DNA of 22,827 nucleotides from Eubacterium sp. CAG:786 (GTDB lineage: Bacteria; Bacillota; Clostridia; Oscillospirales; Ruminococcaceae), in assembly GCA_000432175.1 (NCBI GenBank), contig HF989520.1, forward strand, positions 35,889 through 58,715, given 5' to 3'. This document shows, piece by piece, positions 7,674-15,109 of this stretch; position 1 is the stretch's first letter, and each line of letters begins with the position of its first letter. The notes below the pieces were generated by a model. The model searched no databases, had not been told where the DNA came from, and saw only the letters and a program-made list of their open reading frames with translations. The translations under genes and the position numbers were made by a program.

Positions 7674-7961
7674 ATGATAAAGCATATCGTAATGTGGAAA
7701 TTCAAGGAAGGCGAGCAGGAAAACATGCTGATATTCCGCAACAGACTTCTCGCACTGAAAGGGCAGATACCCGAGATACGCGCCATGGAGGTCGGCATAA
7801 ACATGAACCCCTCCGACCGCAGTTTTGACGCCGTTCTCGTCAGCGAGTTCGACAGCCTTGAAGCGCTGAAGGCATATTCCACCAACCCGCTGCACGTCGA
7901 GGTTTCAAAGTTCTGCAAGTCCATACGCACCGCTTCGCACAGCGTTGATTATGAGTTCTGA
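7674..7961 (+). CDS. Dabb (stress-responsive alpha/beta-barrel) family protein
   Basis: The 95-residue protein begins MIKHIVMWKFKEG and has the Dabb-family layout: a beta strand with the early His, a central NRLLALKGQIPEIRAMEVGINM segment, and a C-terminal DSLEALKAYSTNPLHVEV motif. Family members form dimeric alpha+beta barrels; some are plant stress proteins or polyketide cyclases, while most bacterial ones have no known role. GAGG precedes the ATG by eight bases. It overlaps the start of the glycosylase gene by 11 bases, so the two are probably translated together. Confidence 0.88.
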   Translation: MIKHIVMWKFKEGEQENMLIFRNRLLALKGQIPEIRAMEVGINMNPSDRSFDAVLVSEFDSLEALKAYSTNPLHVEVSKFCKSIRTASHSVDYEF

Positions 7962-8451
7962 GAAAACACGGGTGCAGCACGGCTTTCCACCCGTGTTTGA
8001 CGGGAATTCCCGCGTACTTGTGCTGGGCAGCATGCCGTCGCCCAGATCCAGGGAGCTCGGCTTTTATTACATGCACCCGCAGAACCGCTTCTGGAAAATG
8101 CTTTCTGCGGCGCTTGACGAGCCGTTCCCCGCGGATATCGAAAGCAGAAAGTCGATGTGCCTTGCACGCGGCGTGGCGCTGTGGGACGTCCTCGCAGAAT
8201 GCACCATTTCCGGCGCTTCCGACAGCAGTATCAGCGACCCTGTGCCAAACCGGCTGGACGAGATATTCCGCGCCGCAGATATCCGCGCGGTGTTCACCAC
8301 CGGAAAGAAAGCCTGTGCGCTGTATCAGCGGTTTTTCCCAGCCGGAATGCCGGCAGTCTGCCTGCCGTCTACAAGCCCCGCAAACCGCACCATAACCGAA
8401 GCCGCAATGCTCGCAGAATACCGCAAAATCGCGCAGGAACTAGCCAGATAA
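7951..8451 (+). CDS. DNA-deoxyinosine (hypoxanthine)/uracil-DNA glycosylase, UDG family 6-like
   Basis: The 166-residue protein matches small UDG-superfamily glycosylases of the hypoxanthine-DNA glycosylase type, which remove deaminated bases to begin base-excision repair. Visible signatures are VLVLGSMPSPRSRELGFYY followed by HPQNRFW near residues 43-49, GVALWDVLAECTISGASDSS in the middle, and the C-terminal LPSTSPAN loop. The ATG at 7951 overlaps the Dabb stop; there is no clear ribosome site, consistent with coupling. A TTG at 7945 is an alternative start. It lies 15 bases before the helicase, which suggests co-transcription. Confidence 0.88.
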   Translation: MSSEKTRVQHGFPPVFDGNSRVLVLGSMPSPRSRELGFYYMHPQNRFWKMLSAALDEPFPADIESRKSMCLARGVALWDVLAECTISGASDSSISDPVPNRLDEIFRAADIRAVFTTGKKACALYQRFFPAGMPAVCLPSTSPANRTITEAAMLAEYRKIAQELAR

Positions 8452-8466
8452 CCAGAGAGGTACCAC

Positions 8467-10683
8467 ATGTCAGACGTATTTCACCGCTTTGCGCCGTTCA
8501 TACAGGACCACATCTACCGCTGCAAGTGGGAGGAACTGCGCGAGATACAGGTACTCGCTGCCGAAGCCATCTTCGACACCGACGAAAACCTGCTGCTTTC
8601 CAGCGGAACTGCCAGCGGCAAGACAGAAGCCGCGTTCCTGCCGGTGCTGACGCAGCTGTGGGAAAATCCCTCCGCAAGCGTGGGCGTGCTGTACCTTTCC
8701 CCGCTGAAAGCGCTGATAAACGACCAGTTCGAGCGCCTTGAAGAACTGCTTGAAGAAGCGGATATCCCGGTCACCAAGTGGCACGGCGACGCTTCCGCTG
8801 CGGCAAAAAAGCGGCTGATGAAGCGCCCCCGGGGCATAATCCAGACCACCCCGGAATCCCTTGAAAGCATGCTCATGCACAATTCCAGCGGCGCCTACAA
8901 GCTGTTTTCGGATCTGCGTTTCGTGATAATCGACGAAATGCACTATTTCATGGATAACGACCGCGGATTACAGCTGCTGTGCCTGCTGGAGCGCCTTTCA
9001 AGGCTCATCGGCTTCAATCCCCGGCGAATAGGGCTTTCCGCGACTTTAGGCGACACCACCAACGCTGAAAAATGGCTGAACACCGACAGCGGCAGGAGCT
9101 GCATAACTCCCAGAACTCATGAAAAAGGGCGTACGCTGCGGCTTTCGGTGCGGTTTTTCCCGATAAAGGAGAAGATACCGAATTCCGACAGCAAAATACT
9201 GCTGCAAAATTACTACGACTACCTTTTTGAAAGCACCTGGAACAAGCATTGCATACTCTTTTCCAACTCCAAGGGCGAAGTGGAAGAAAACATCGCGCAC
9301 CTTAAAAAAATCGCAGCCGAAAAGCACCTGCCCGCAAATTACCTCGTCCACCACGCGAACATCTCCCCTGCCCTGCGCGAATTCACCGAACAGAAAATGC
9401 GCACCGCAGAACAGCCCGTATGCACCGGCGCCACAGTCACGCTGGAACTCGGCATAGACCTCGGAAAGCTTGAGCGCATAGTCCAGACCGGCTGCCCGCT
9501 GACGGTTTCCGGGCTGGTGCAGAGGCTGGGCAGAACCGGGCGCCGCGGTGGAGTCGCAGAAATGCGGTTCGCATTCCGCTGGGACATGAGCCTCCCCCCG
9601 CAGGAATTCTACAAAGAAATAAACTGGGACTTTGTGATGTGCGTTTCCATGATACTCCTCTACACCCGCGAACGATGGATAGAACCCATGTACCTGCCCA
9701 GGCTCCCGTACAGCCTGCTTTATCACCAGACCATGAGCTGGCTCTCCTCGCAGGGCAGCGTCAAACCGCAGGAACTGGCGCGCTATATTCTCACCCTGGG
9801 TGTATTCCGGCATGTCAGCAAGGAGGACTATCTGCTTCTGCTCCGGCACATGCTCGCAAACGGGCAGATAGAGCGCGGGGAGGACGGCGCGCTGCTGGTC
9901 GGGGACAAAGGCGAGGCAGCCGTGAACAATTATGAGTTCCTTGCGGTATTTTCGGTACCGTCCGAGTACTCAGTGCGCTGCAACGCCGAGGAGATAGGCA
10001 CGGTGCAGACGCCGTTCCCGGAAAAGGCGCAGTTCGCGCTTGCGGGTCAGGCTTGGGAAGTCACCGAACTCGACCTGAAAGAACGCCGCATTTTCGTCAA
10101 GCATATCCCCGGAATATCGGCGAACATGTGGCAGGATACCGGCAACGAGTACGTCCACACAAAAGTCATGAAGAAAATGCAGGAAGTCCTGTGCAGCGAC
10201 GAGGATTACGCGTTTCTCGACGAGCCGGCGAAAAAGCGCCTGAACGAGATACGGCGTTCCTGCCGGAATGCGGCGCTTTCCGCGTCGTCTGTGATATCCG
10301 GCAGAATAGCCGACAGCGCCCCGGGTACCCCCGGTGGAAGAGTGGTGCAGATAACTCCTACGCTGTATGCGGTGTTCCCGTTTCTCGGGACGCGGGCGTG
10401 CATGGCGCTGATGTACGAACTGCGGCAGCGCGGATTTGAAGCGACCGTGTGGCTGCAGCGGTACATTCCGGTGTGCATTGAGGTAAAGACCGACCGCAGC
10501 ATGGCTGAACTTGAACTGGCGCTCACCGAAATAAAGGTGCACGGCGCGGATAAATACACTTTCAGAATACCCGACAACTGCGAAATATCAGGCAAGTATA
10601 ACGACTATATCCCCCGCGAACTCCTGAAAAAGCAGTACACCGAGGATTACCTTGATACCGACGACATGCAGAAAAACCTATAA
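8467..10683 (+). CDS. Lhr/BrxHI-like superfamily 2 DEAD/DEAH helicase
   Basis: The 738-residue protein carries a full superfamily 2 helicase core: motif I GTASGKTEA (Lys52), Ia LSPLKALINDQ, II IIDEMHYF (Asp156-Glu157-Met-His159), III LSATLGD (about 190-196), and VI QRLGRTGRRGG in the second RecA domain. The DEMH box and the long C-terminal part resemble Lhr-type helicases and the BREX type 2 helicase BrxHI. The C-terminal region beyond about residue 400 holds a winged-helix-like stretch and a beta-rich part. AGAGAGG precedes the ATG. It ends the four-gene cluster from 7145 and is followed by a strong terminator. The BrxD-like ATPase 4.5 kb upstream is the expected partner if this is BrxHI; general DNA repair with the neighbouring glycosylase is the alternative. 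Confidence 0.87.
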   Translation: MSDVFHRFAPFIQDHIYRCKWEELREIQVLAAEAIFDTDENLLLSSGTASGKTEAAFLPVLTQLWENPSASVGVLYLSPLKALINDQFERLEELLEEADIPVTKWHGDASAAAKKRLMKRPRGIIQTTPESLESMLMHNSSGAYKLFSDLRFVIIDEMHYFMDNDRGLQLLCLLERLSRLIGFNPRRIGLSATLGDTTNAEKWLNTDSGRSCITPRTHEKGRTLRLSVRFFPIKEKIPNSDSKILLQNYYDYLFESTWNKHCILFSNSKGEVEENIAHLKKIAAEKHLPANYLVHHANISPALREFTEQKMRTAEQPVCTGATVTLELGIDLGKLERIVQTGCPLTVSGLVQRLGRTGRRGGVAEMRFAFRWDMSLPPQEFYKEINWDFVMCVSMILLYTRERWIEPMYLPRLPYSLLYHQTMSWLSSQGSVKPQELARYILTLGVFRHVSKEDYLLLLRHMLANGQIERGEDGALLVGDKGEAAVNNYEFLAVFSVPSEYSVRCNAEEIGTVQTPFPEKAQFALAGQAWEVTELDLKERRIFVKHIPGISANMWQDTGNEYVHTKVMKKMQEVLCSDEDYAFLDEPAKKRLNEIRRSCRNAALSASSVISGRIADSAPGTPGGRVVQITPTLYAVFPFLGTRACMALMYELRQRGFEATVWLQRYIPVCIEVKTDRSMAELELALTEIKVHGADKYTFRIPDNCEISGKYNDYIPRELLKKQYTEDYLDTDDMQKNL

Positions 10684-10688
10684 CGCAA

Positions 10689-10714
10689 AAAGGGCTGCCC
10701 GAAAGCAGCCCTTT
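10689..10714. terminator. bidirectional intrinsic terminator
   Basis: AAAGGGCTGC (10689-10698), loop CCGAAA, GCAGCCCTTT (10705-10714). It lies between the convergent helicase and surface protein genes and can serve both strands. Confidence 0.88.
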
Positions 10715-10742
10715 AATTGTATTTAGTTCGTGCGGTCAGAAA

Positions 10743-11480
10743 TTACTTTCTCTTCTTGGAAAGAACAACTGCGCCAGCAGCAACTACAGCCAGACCAGCG
10801 ATAGCAGCAACGCCCTCAACGCCGGTGTCAGGAGAACCCTTGTCAGCGGAAGCGCCGGTATCTGTAGCAGTATCGGTTGCGTCAGAAGCAGTAGTATCAT
10901 CAGCTGCTGCGTCACCACCGCCAAGACCAGTAACAGTGAATGTTACCTTGATGGACTCGTATGAGTCGTTCGGGATAACAGCGAGGTTGTCGTATACGTT
11001 GATGAGCTGAATTCTTGCGGTGTTCTTGATATCGAAATCCCATGCAGAATATTCGTCGCTCTTTGTAGCAGCGTCTTCGCTCATAACAGCAGCGGCCTTG
11101 TCGAAATCAACAGCAGCGCCGTTCAGCTCAACGGAAGTGATTTCAAACTTTACATCAGGTGTAGTGTCGAGGTCAATGTTGGACTCAAGCTTGAGCATGT
11201 TCCAGCCGCCGTCCTTAACGCCGTCCAGTGTTACGGTGTACTCGCCGTCGCCGGTGATCTGAGCGTCTGTGAAGGTAGCGCCCTCGAGCTCAGCAGCCTC
11301 GCCGAGGTCTTCGTCCCAGTAAAGCAGGTTGGGCTGAGAAATTGTGTTGCGGAACATGTAGCTGGAAGACTGCCAGGTAAGGCCAGCAACATAGCTGTCC
11401 TCAGCGGAAGCCGGCATAACGAATGCTGCGGCTGCAACAGCGCAAGCAGCTGCTGCGGAAACGATAGATCTGATCTTCAT
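10743..11480 (-). CDS. secreted surface protein with SPDTG sorting-signal-like tail
   Basis: The 245-residue protein has a signal peptide (MKIRSIVSAAAACAVAAAAF, then MPASAE cleavage region), a beta-rich domain of about 165 residues, an Asp/Thr/Ala-rich linker, and the tail GSPDTGVEG, a hydrophobic segment and SKKRK. This tail has the layout of a sortase substrate, with (N/S)PDTG in place of LPXTG, so wall anchoring is likely. The beta-rich part is not recognised; a carbohydrate-binding role is conceivable from its resemblance in style to the two-domain protein at 19987-21181. AGGAGG precedes the start and a promoter lies at 11564-11592. No sortase gene is in the window. Confidence 0.78.
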   Translation of the reverse strand: MKIRSIVSAAAACAVAAAAFVMPASAEDSYVAGLTWQSSSYMFRNTISQPNLLYWDEDLGEAAELEGATFTDAQITGDGEYTVTLDGVKDGGWNMLKLESNIDLDTTPDVKFEITSVELNGAAVDFDKAAAVMSEDAATKSDEYSAWDFDIKNTARIQLINVYDNLAVIPNDSYESIKVTFTVTGLGGGDAAADDTTASDATDTATDTGASADKGSPDTGVEGVAAIAGLAVVAAGAVVLSKKRK

Positions 11481-11563
11481 GATAAATTCCTCCTAAATAT
11501 CGGACTGTAAAAGTCCATCTTTCGGGCACACTGCGGGAAGCGGCTACCCAAATGTACAATATA

Positions 11564-11592
11564 ATTATAATACAGGGAGGAAAATAATACAA
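11564..11592 (-). promoter_or_regulatory. promoter of the SPDTG surface protein gene
   Basis: Minus strand TTGTAT (11587-11592), 17-base spacer, TATAAT (11564-11569), about 85 bases before the start codon. Confidence 0.68.
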
Positions 11593-11738
11593 GCCGTAAT
11601 TTTACACAAAAACAACACAGTTTTTCTGTCAAAAGTGCCACCATTCCAGCCAGTTTTTCTGAAATCATTTTCATCATGCGGAAAAACGTACCGTGCATTC
11701 ATTTCCTTGATTAGCGTGTAATTACGCGGTAATACTAT

Positions 11739-11782
11739 CATAAACAGATGAATATCCCACCATAAACAGATGAATATCCCAC
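11739..11782. repeat. 22-bp exact tandem duplication
   Basis: The 22 bases at 11739-11760, containing AAACAGATGAATATCCCAC, are repeated exactly at 11761-11782 in the gene-free region between the surface protein and murA. Apart from this, the promoters and the second duplication, I see nothing in 11600-12015. Confidence 0.9.
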
Positions 11783-11896
11783 GCGATTTAATTTCATAAA
11801 AATATTAAAACGCCCATATATTTTTTGTGTAATCTGCCAAAATGAAATCAAACAATAACTTTTTTGCAAATTGCACTTTCTTTTTTTTAGAGAATA

Positions 11897-11905
11897 TGCT
11901 ATAAT
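11897..11905 (+). promoter_or_regulatory. extended -10 promoter for murA-walJ
   Basis: TGC-TATAAT at 11897-11905 is an extended -10 element with no good -35 box at the right distance. It would give a leader of about 140 bases before the murA start. Confidence 0.6.
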
Positions 11906-11956
11906 GTAATGGTGTAAATCCATATGGGATAACTATGCCCTGTTGACATACATAAC

Positions 11957-12006
11957 GATATTATCCGGCTTATTGCTGTAAGATATTATCCGGCTTATTG
12001 CTGTAA
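11957..12006. repeat. 25-bp exact tandem duplication in the murA leader
   Basis: The 25 bases at 11957-11981, containing TTATCCGGCTTATTGCTGTA, are repeated exactly at 11982-12006. Both copies lie downstream of the predicted -10 element and so would be in the transcribed leader. Confidence 0.9.
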
Positions 12007-12017
12007 TATATAAAAAT

Positions 12018-12044
12018 GTCCCTGCTGGAGGGACAAGGGGGAAG
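12018..12044 (+). promoter_or_regulatory. leader hairpin and ribosome site that set the murA start
   Basis: GTCCCT (12018-12023) and AGGGAC (12029-12034) form a 6-bp hairpin directly before the ribosome site GGGGGAAG (12037-12044), which is 7 bases from TTG 12052. This favours TTG over the ATG at 12016, which has no ribosome site. Confidence 0.65.
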
Positions 12045-12051
12045 TGCAGTT

Positions 12052-13350
12052 TTGGAAAAGTACGTAATCAAGGGCGGAAAGACCCTGAGCGGTGAAGTAT
12101 TCATAAGCGGCGCAAAAAATGCAGTCGCAGCGATACTTCCCTGCACCATTCTTTCAGACGAGCCCTGCATCATTGAAAATATACCGAATATCAGCGACGT
12201 GAACATCACGTTACAGATAATGTCCGAGATGGGCGCGAAGATACGCATGCTCAACAAGACCACCGTTGAAATAGACACGCGTCAGCTGCAGAACGTTTCC
12301 GTGCCGTATGAGAAAGCAAAGCTCATGCGCGCCACGACTTATTTCCTGGGCACGCTGCTGGGGCGCTTCCACAGCGCGCATGTTTCAATGCCCGGCGGCT
12401 GCAATCTCGGCGACAGACCTATCGACCAGCACCTCAAGTGCTTCTCCGCGCTGGGTGCTGAGTGCGAAATCGACGGCGGCATGGTGAACCTCAAGGCTGA
12501 CAGGCTCATCGGCACGCAGATATTCTTTGACAAGAACACCGTCGGTGCGACTATAAACGCGATCATGGCGGCAGTCAAGGCCGAGGGACTTACTATCATC
12601 GAAAACGCAGCCAAGGAGCCGCATGTCGTTGACCTCGCGAACTGCCTCAACAGCATGGGCGCCGATATCCTCGGTGCCGGGACTGACGTGATCAAGATAC
12701 GCGGCGTGAAGTACCTCCACGGTACCACCTACAGCGTTATCCCAGACCAGATCGAAGCTGGTACTTTCATGACCATAGCCGCTGCAGCGCGCAGCAACAT
12801 TCTCATCAGGAACGTTATCCCGAAGCACCTCGAGCCCATCACCCAGAAGCTGGTGAAGATCGGCGTGCAGGTGGAACAGTTTGACGACGCGGTGCGCGTT
12901 ATCGGCGGTCCGGAATATTACGGGACCAGCGTCAAGACCAACCCCCACCCAGGGTTCCCGACAGATATGCAGCCGCAGATGGCTGCCGTGCTCACCTGCG
13001 CAAAGGGCGCGAGCATGGTGACTGAGAGCATTTTCGACAACCGCTTCCGCTATGTTGACGAACTCCGCAGAATGGGCGCGAACATTTCCGTTGAGGGCAG
13101 GGTCGCGGTTATCGAGGGCGTTGAAAAACTGAAGGGCGCCCCCGTCAAGGCGACTGACCTCCGCGCCGGCGCAGCGCTTATCGTTGCAGCCCTTGGCGCA
13201 GAAGGCGTGACCGAAATTTACGACATATTCCACGTTGAACGTGGCTACGAGAATATGGAAGTGAAACTCCGCAGCCTTGGCGCAGATATCCAGAAAGTGG
13301 ACGAGCCCGACCCCACAGCCGAAGAAAAAGCGCTGAAAAAGGCGCTCTGA
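12052..13350 (+). CDS. murA: UDP-N-acetylglucosamine 1-carboxyvinyltransferase
   Basis: MurA transfers enolpyruvate from PEP to UDP-GlcNAc, the first committed step of peptidoglycan synthesis in the cytoplasm, and is the target of fosfomycin. The protein from TTG 12052 has 432 residues and begins MEKYVIKGGKTLSGEVFISGAKNA, as is typical. The fosfomycin-sensitive catalytic Cys is present as Cys117 in MPGGCNLGDRPIDQH, with the arginine of RATTYFLG and the TDMQPQMAA substrate loop also visible. Many Firmicutes carry two paralogues (MurA and MurZ); one gene alone does not show which this is. Its stop overlaps the walJ start (TGATG). Confidence 0.95.
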   Translation: MEKYVIKGGKTLSGEVFISGAKNAVAAILPCTILSDEPCIIENIPNISDVNITLQIMSEMGAKIRMLNKTTVEIDTRQLQNVSVPYEKAKLMRATTYFLGTLLGRFHSAHVSMPGGCNLGDRPIDQHLKCFSALGAECEIDGGMVNLKADRLIGTQIFFDKNTVGATINAIMAAVKAEGLTIIENAAKEPHVVDLANCLNSMGADILGAGTDVIKIRGVKYLHGTTYSVIPDQIEAGTFMTIAAAARSNILIRNVIPKHLEPITQKLVKIGVQVEQFDDAVRVIGGPEYYGTSVKTNPHPGFPTDMQPQMAAVLTCAKGASMVTESIFDNRFRYVDELRRMGANISVEGRVAVIEGVEKLKGAPVKATDLRAGAALIVAALGAEGVTEIYDIFHVERGYENMEVKLRSLGADIQKVDEPDPTAEEKALKKAL

Positions 13351-14147
13351 TGGCAAGGATATTCCCGATATGCAGTTCCAGCAGCGGTAACTGCACATTT
13401 ATCGGCACCCGCGGGCATGGAATTATTATCGACGCCGGGTGCAGCTTCCGCGCGATGAAAAGCTCTCTGGAACTCATCGAAACAAACATGAACCAGATAG
13501 AAGCGATATTCATTACGCACGAGCACATCGACCACATCAAGGGGCTGTTTCAGCTGACGAAGCACACGAGAATTCCGGTTTTCGCAAGTCCCGGGACTAT
13601 CGCCCAGCTGCGCGGCACAGTAAAAGAAACGATACCCGAAGAAATACGGCTGTACGATATCATTCACGAACCGTATCAGAGTTCCGATTTCGAAGTAAGG
13701 GCGTTCCACACGCCCCACGACACGCCGGAAAGCGTCGGTTATACCGTGGATTTCGGCGGCAAGAAGCTTGCAGTCTGCACCGACCTCGGCAAGATAACCA
13801 GCGAGGTTGAAGAAAACCTGCTCGGCTGCGAGGCGATACTGCTTGAAAGCAACTACGACCCCGCAATGCTGGCAAAGAACCTGAACTACCCTGCCGACCT
13901 TAAGCGCCGGATAGCCGGAGAAAAAGGTCATCTTTCCAATAATGCAGCCGCCGATTTTTCGTCAAAACTTGTGGAAAGCGGCACCACGAAAATAATTCTG
14001 GGGCACCTCAGCCGCGAGAACAACACCCCCGCGACTGCCGAGCGCTGCATGAAAGACTACCTCAGCACAAAGGGAATGCGCCGCGACCGCGATTACCTGC
14101 TTGAAATCGCGCCGGTCATGACGCTGGGACGTTACATATCAGTATAA
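13350..14147 (+). CDS. walJ: WalJ/YycJ-type metallo-beta-lactamase-fold hydrolase
   Basis: The 265-residue protein has the metallo-beta-lactamase HxHxDH zinc motif as His57-Glu-His59-Ile-Asp61-His62, an N-terminal CSSSSGNCTFI typical of the YycJ/WalJ group, and later ligands in FHTPHDTPES, LAVCTDLG and ILGHLSRENN. WalJ proteins are 5'-3' DNA exonuclease-type enzymes linked in B. subtilis to the WalRK operon and to replication/wall coordination; here the gene is coupled to murA rather than to walRK. The start ATG shares bases with the murA stop, so translational coupling is likely. A strong terminator follows the stop codon. Confidence 0.88.
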   Translation: MARIFPICSSSSGNCTFIGTRGHGIIIDAGCSFRAMKSSLELIETNMNQIEAIFITHEHIDHIKGLFQLTKHTRIPVFASPGTIAQLRGTVKETIPEEIRLYDIIHEPYQSSDFEVRAFHTPHDTPESVGYTVDFGGKKLAVCTDLGKITSEVEENLLGCEAILLESNYDPAMLAKNLNYPADLKRRIAGEKGHLSNNAAADFSSKLVESGTTKIILGHLSRENNTPATAERCMKDYLSTKGMRRDRDYLLEIAPVMTLGRYISV

Positions 14148-14177
14148 AAAAATTCCGGGAGTTCACCCGGAATTTTT
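14148..14177. terminator. bidirectional intrinsic terminator
   Basis: AAAAATTCCGGG (14148-14159), loop AGTTCA, CCCGGAATTTTT (14166-14177). It serves walJ on the plus strand and the 45-residue gene on the minus strand. Confidence 0.92.
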
Positions 14178-14178
14178 A

Positions 14179-14316
14179 TTATTGCCTGATATATATGCCC
14201 TGGTCCTCGATGTAATCCTCAAGTTCCTGCTTCATATCGTCTACCCAGGTGTGGGTAGACGGCTCTGCAGGCTTGTCCTGCGGCTTTTCGGGGACGGGTT
14301 TCTTTTCGTCTGTCAT
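14179..14316 (-). CDS. small acidic protein, 45 residues
   Basis: This short frame encodes MTDEKKPVPEKPQDKPAEPS followed by THTWVDDMKQELEDYIEDQG and IYIRQ: a Lys/Pro/Glu-rich disordered start and a short amphipathic acidic helix. AAAGGAG lies seven bases before the ATG, a promoter lies at 14343-14371 and a terminator follows directly, so it has every sign of a real gene. Function is unknown and I recognise no family. Confidence 0.72.
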   Translation of the reverse strand: MTDEKKPVPEKPQDKPAEPSTHTWVDDMKQELEDYIEDQGIYIRQ

Positions 14317-14342
14317 GGCGTACTCCTTTCGGCTTTATTACT

Positions 14343-14371
14343 ATGATAGCATATTTTTTCGCGATTTACAA
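14343..14371 (-). promoter_or_regulatory. promoter of the 45-residue gene
   Basis: Minus strand TTGTAA (14366-14371), 17-base spacer, TATCAT (14343-14348) with a TGC extension before the -10. Confidence 0.68.
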
Positions 14372-14384
14372 TAGGGGGTAATAT

Positions 14385-15032
14385 ATGGCGACCTGGCTTG
14401 CACATCTGCGCGTTGCAGAAATTCTGACGGCGCATTTCAGCTTTCACAAAACGGATTTTTTCGCAGGCAGCATCGCGCCTGACTGCGGAATTCCCGTACC
14501 CGGCGGCTTTGACCCTCCGAAAGAAGTCACCCACTGGACTTCCCGCGGAAAGGGGCACTGCGAGTACGACCGGTTTTACAGCGAGATGATAGCCGGAAAG
14601 TCCCTTGACGACAGCACCCGCTCATTCCTGATGGGATATTACTGCCACCTGATTGCGGACGTGCTGTGGGTGCGCCTGATAAACGAACCCTGCAAGGAAC
14701 AAAACCATGAACTCTACCTCTCCGACCGCGAGGAATACTACCGCCGCGTGAAGCCGGAATGGTACGCAAACGACCACCTGTACCTGAAAGAGCACCCGGA
14801 TAATTCTGCGTTCCGGCGCTTCTGCGGGATAAGCGAATACCCGGTGACCTGCCTCCCCTATTACAAGCGGGACTATGTAGAGCGCCAGATACACAATATC
14901 CAGCAGTTCTATCTCCACCCGCCGGAATACTGCGCCGATTTCCACTATCTCACGCCAGCAATGATGCAGAACTGGGTGGAACGCGCAGCCGCTCTTATCA
15001 TCGAACAGCTTGTCAGTCTCGGCTGCCACTGA
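14385..15032 (+). CDS. zinc-dependent phospholipase C-like protein
   Basis: The 215-residue protein resembles the cytoplasmic, signal-less bacterial group related to zinc-dependent phospholipase C (PF00882-like). Metal-ligand-type residues are seen in order: WLAHLRVAE near the N-terminus, FFAGSIAPDCG, THWTSRGKGH, and GYYCHLIADVLW in the middle. Enzyme activity has not been shown for most of these relatives. The ATG is preceded by AGGGGG five bases upstream. It diverges from the 45-residue gene and ends at a GC-rich hairpin at 15046-15067. Confidence 0.72.
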   Translation: MATWLAHLRVAEILTAHFSFHKTDFFAGSIAPDCGIPVPGGFDPPKEVTHWTSRGKGHCEYDRFYSEMIAGKSLDDSTRSFLMGYYCHLIADVLWVRLINEPCKEQNHELYLSDREEYYRRVKPEWYANDHLYLKEHPDNSAFRRFCGISEYPVTCLPYYKRDYVERQIHNIQQFYLHPPEYCADFHYLTPAMMQNWVERAAALIIEQLVSLGCH

Positions 15033-15045
15033 ACCTATCGCAAAG

Positions 15046-15067
15046 CCCCCCGGAATTACCCGGGGGG
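15046..15067. terminator. terminator between convergent genes
   Basis: CCCCCCGG (15046-15053) pairs with CCGGGGGG (15060-15067), followed by TTCT on the plus strand. The T-run is weak but the stem is very stable. Confidence 0.7.
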
Positions 15068-15109
15068 TTCTGCTATACGGTTTAAATTCAGGAAGGTTAT
15101 GAAGAAATC

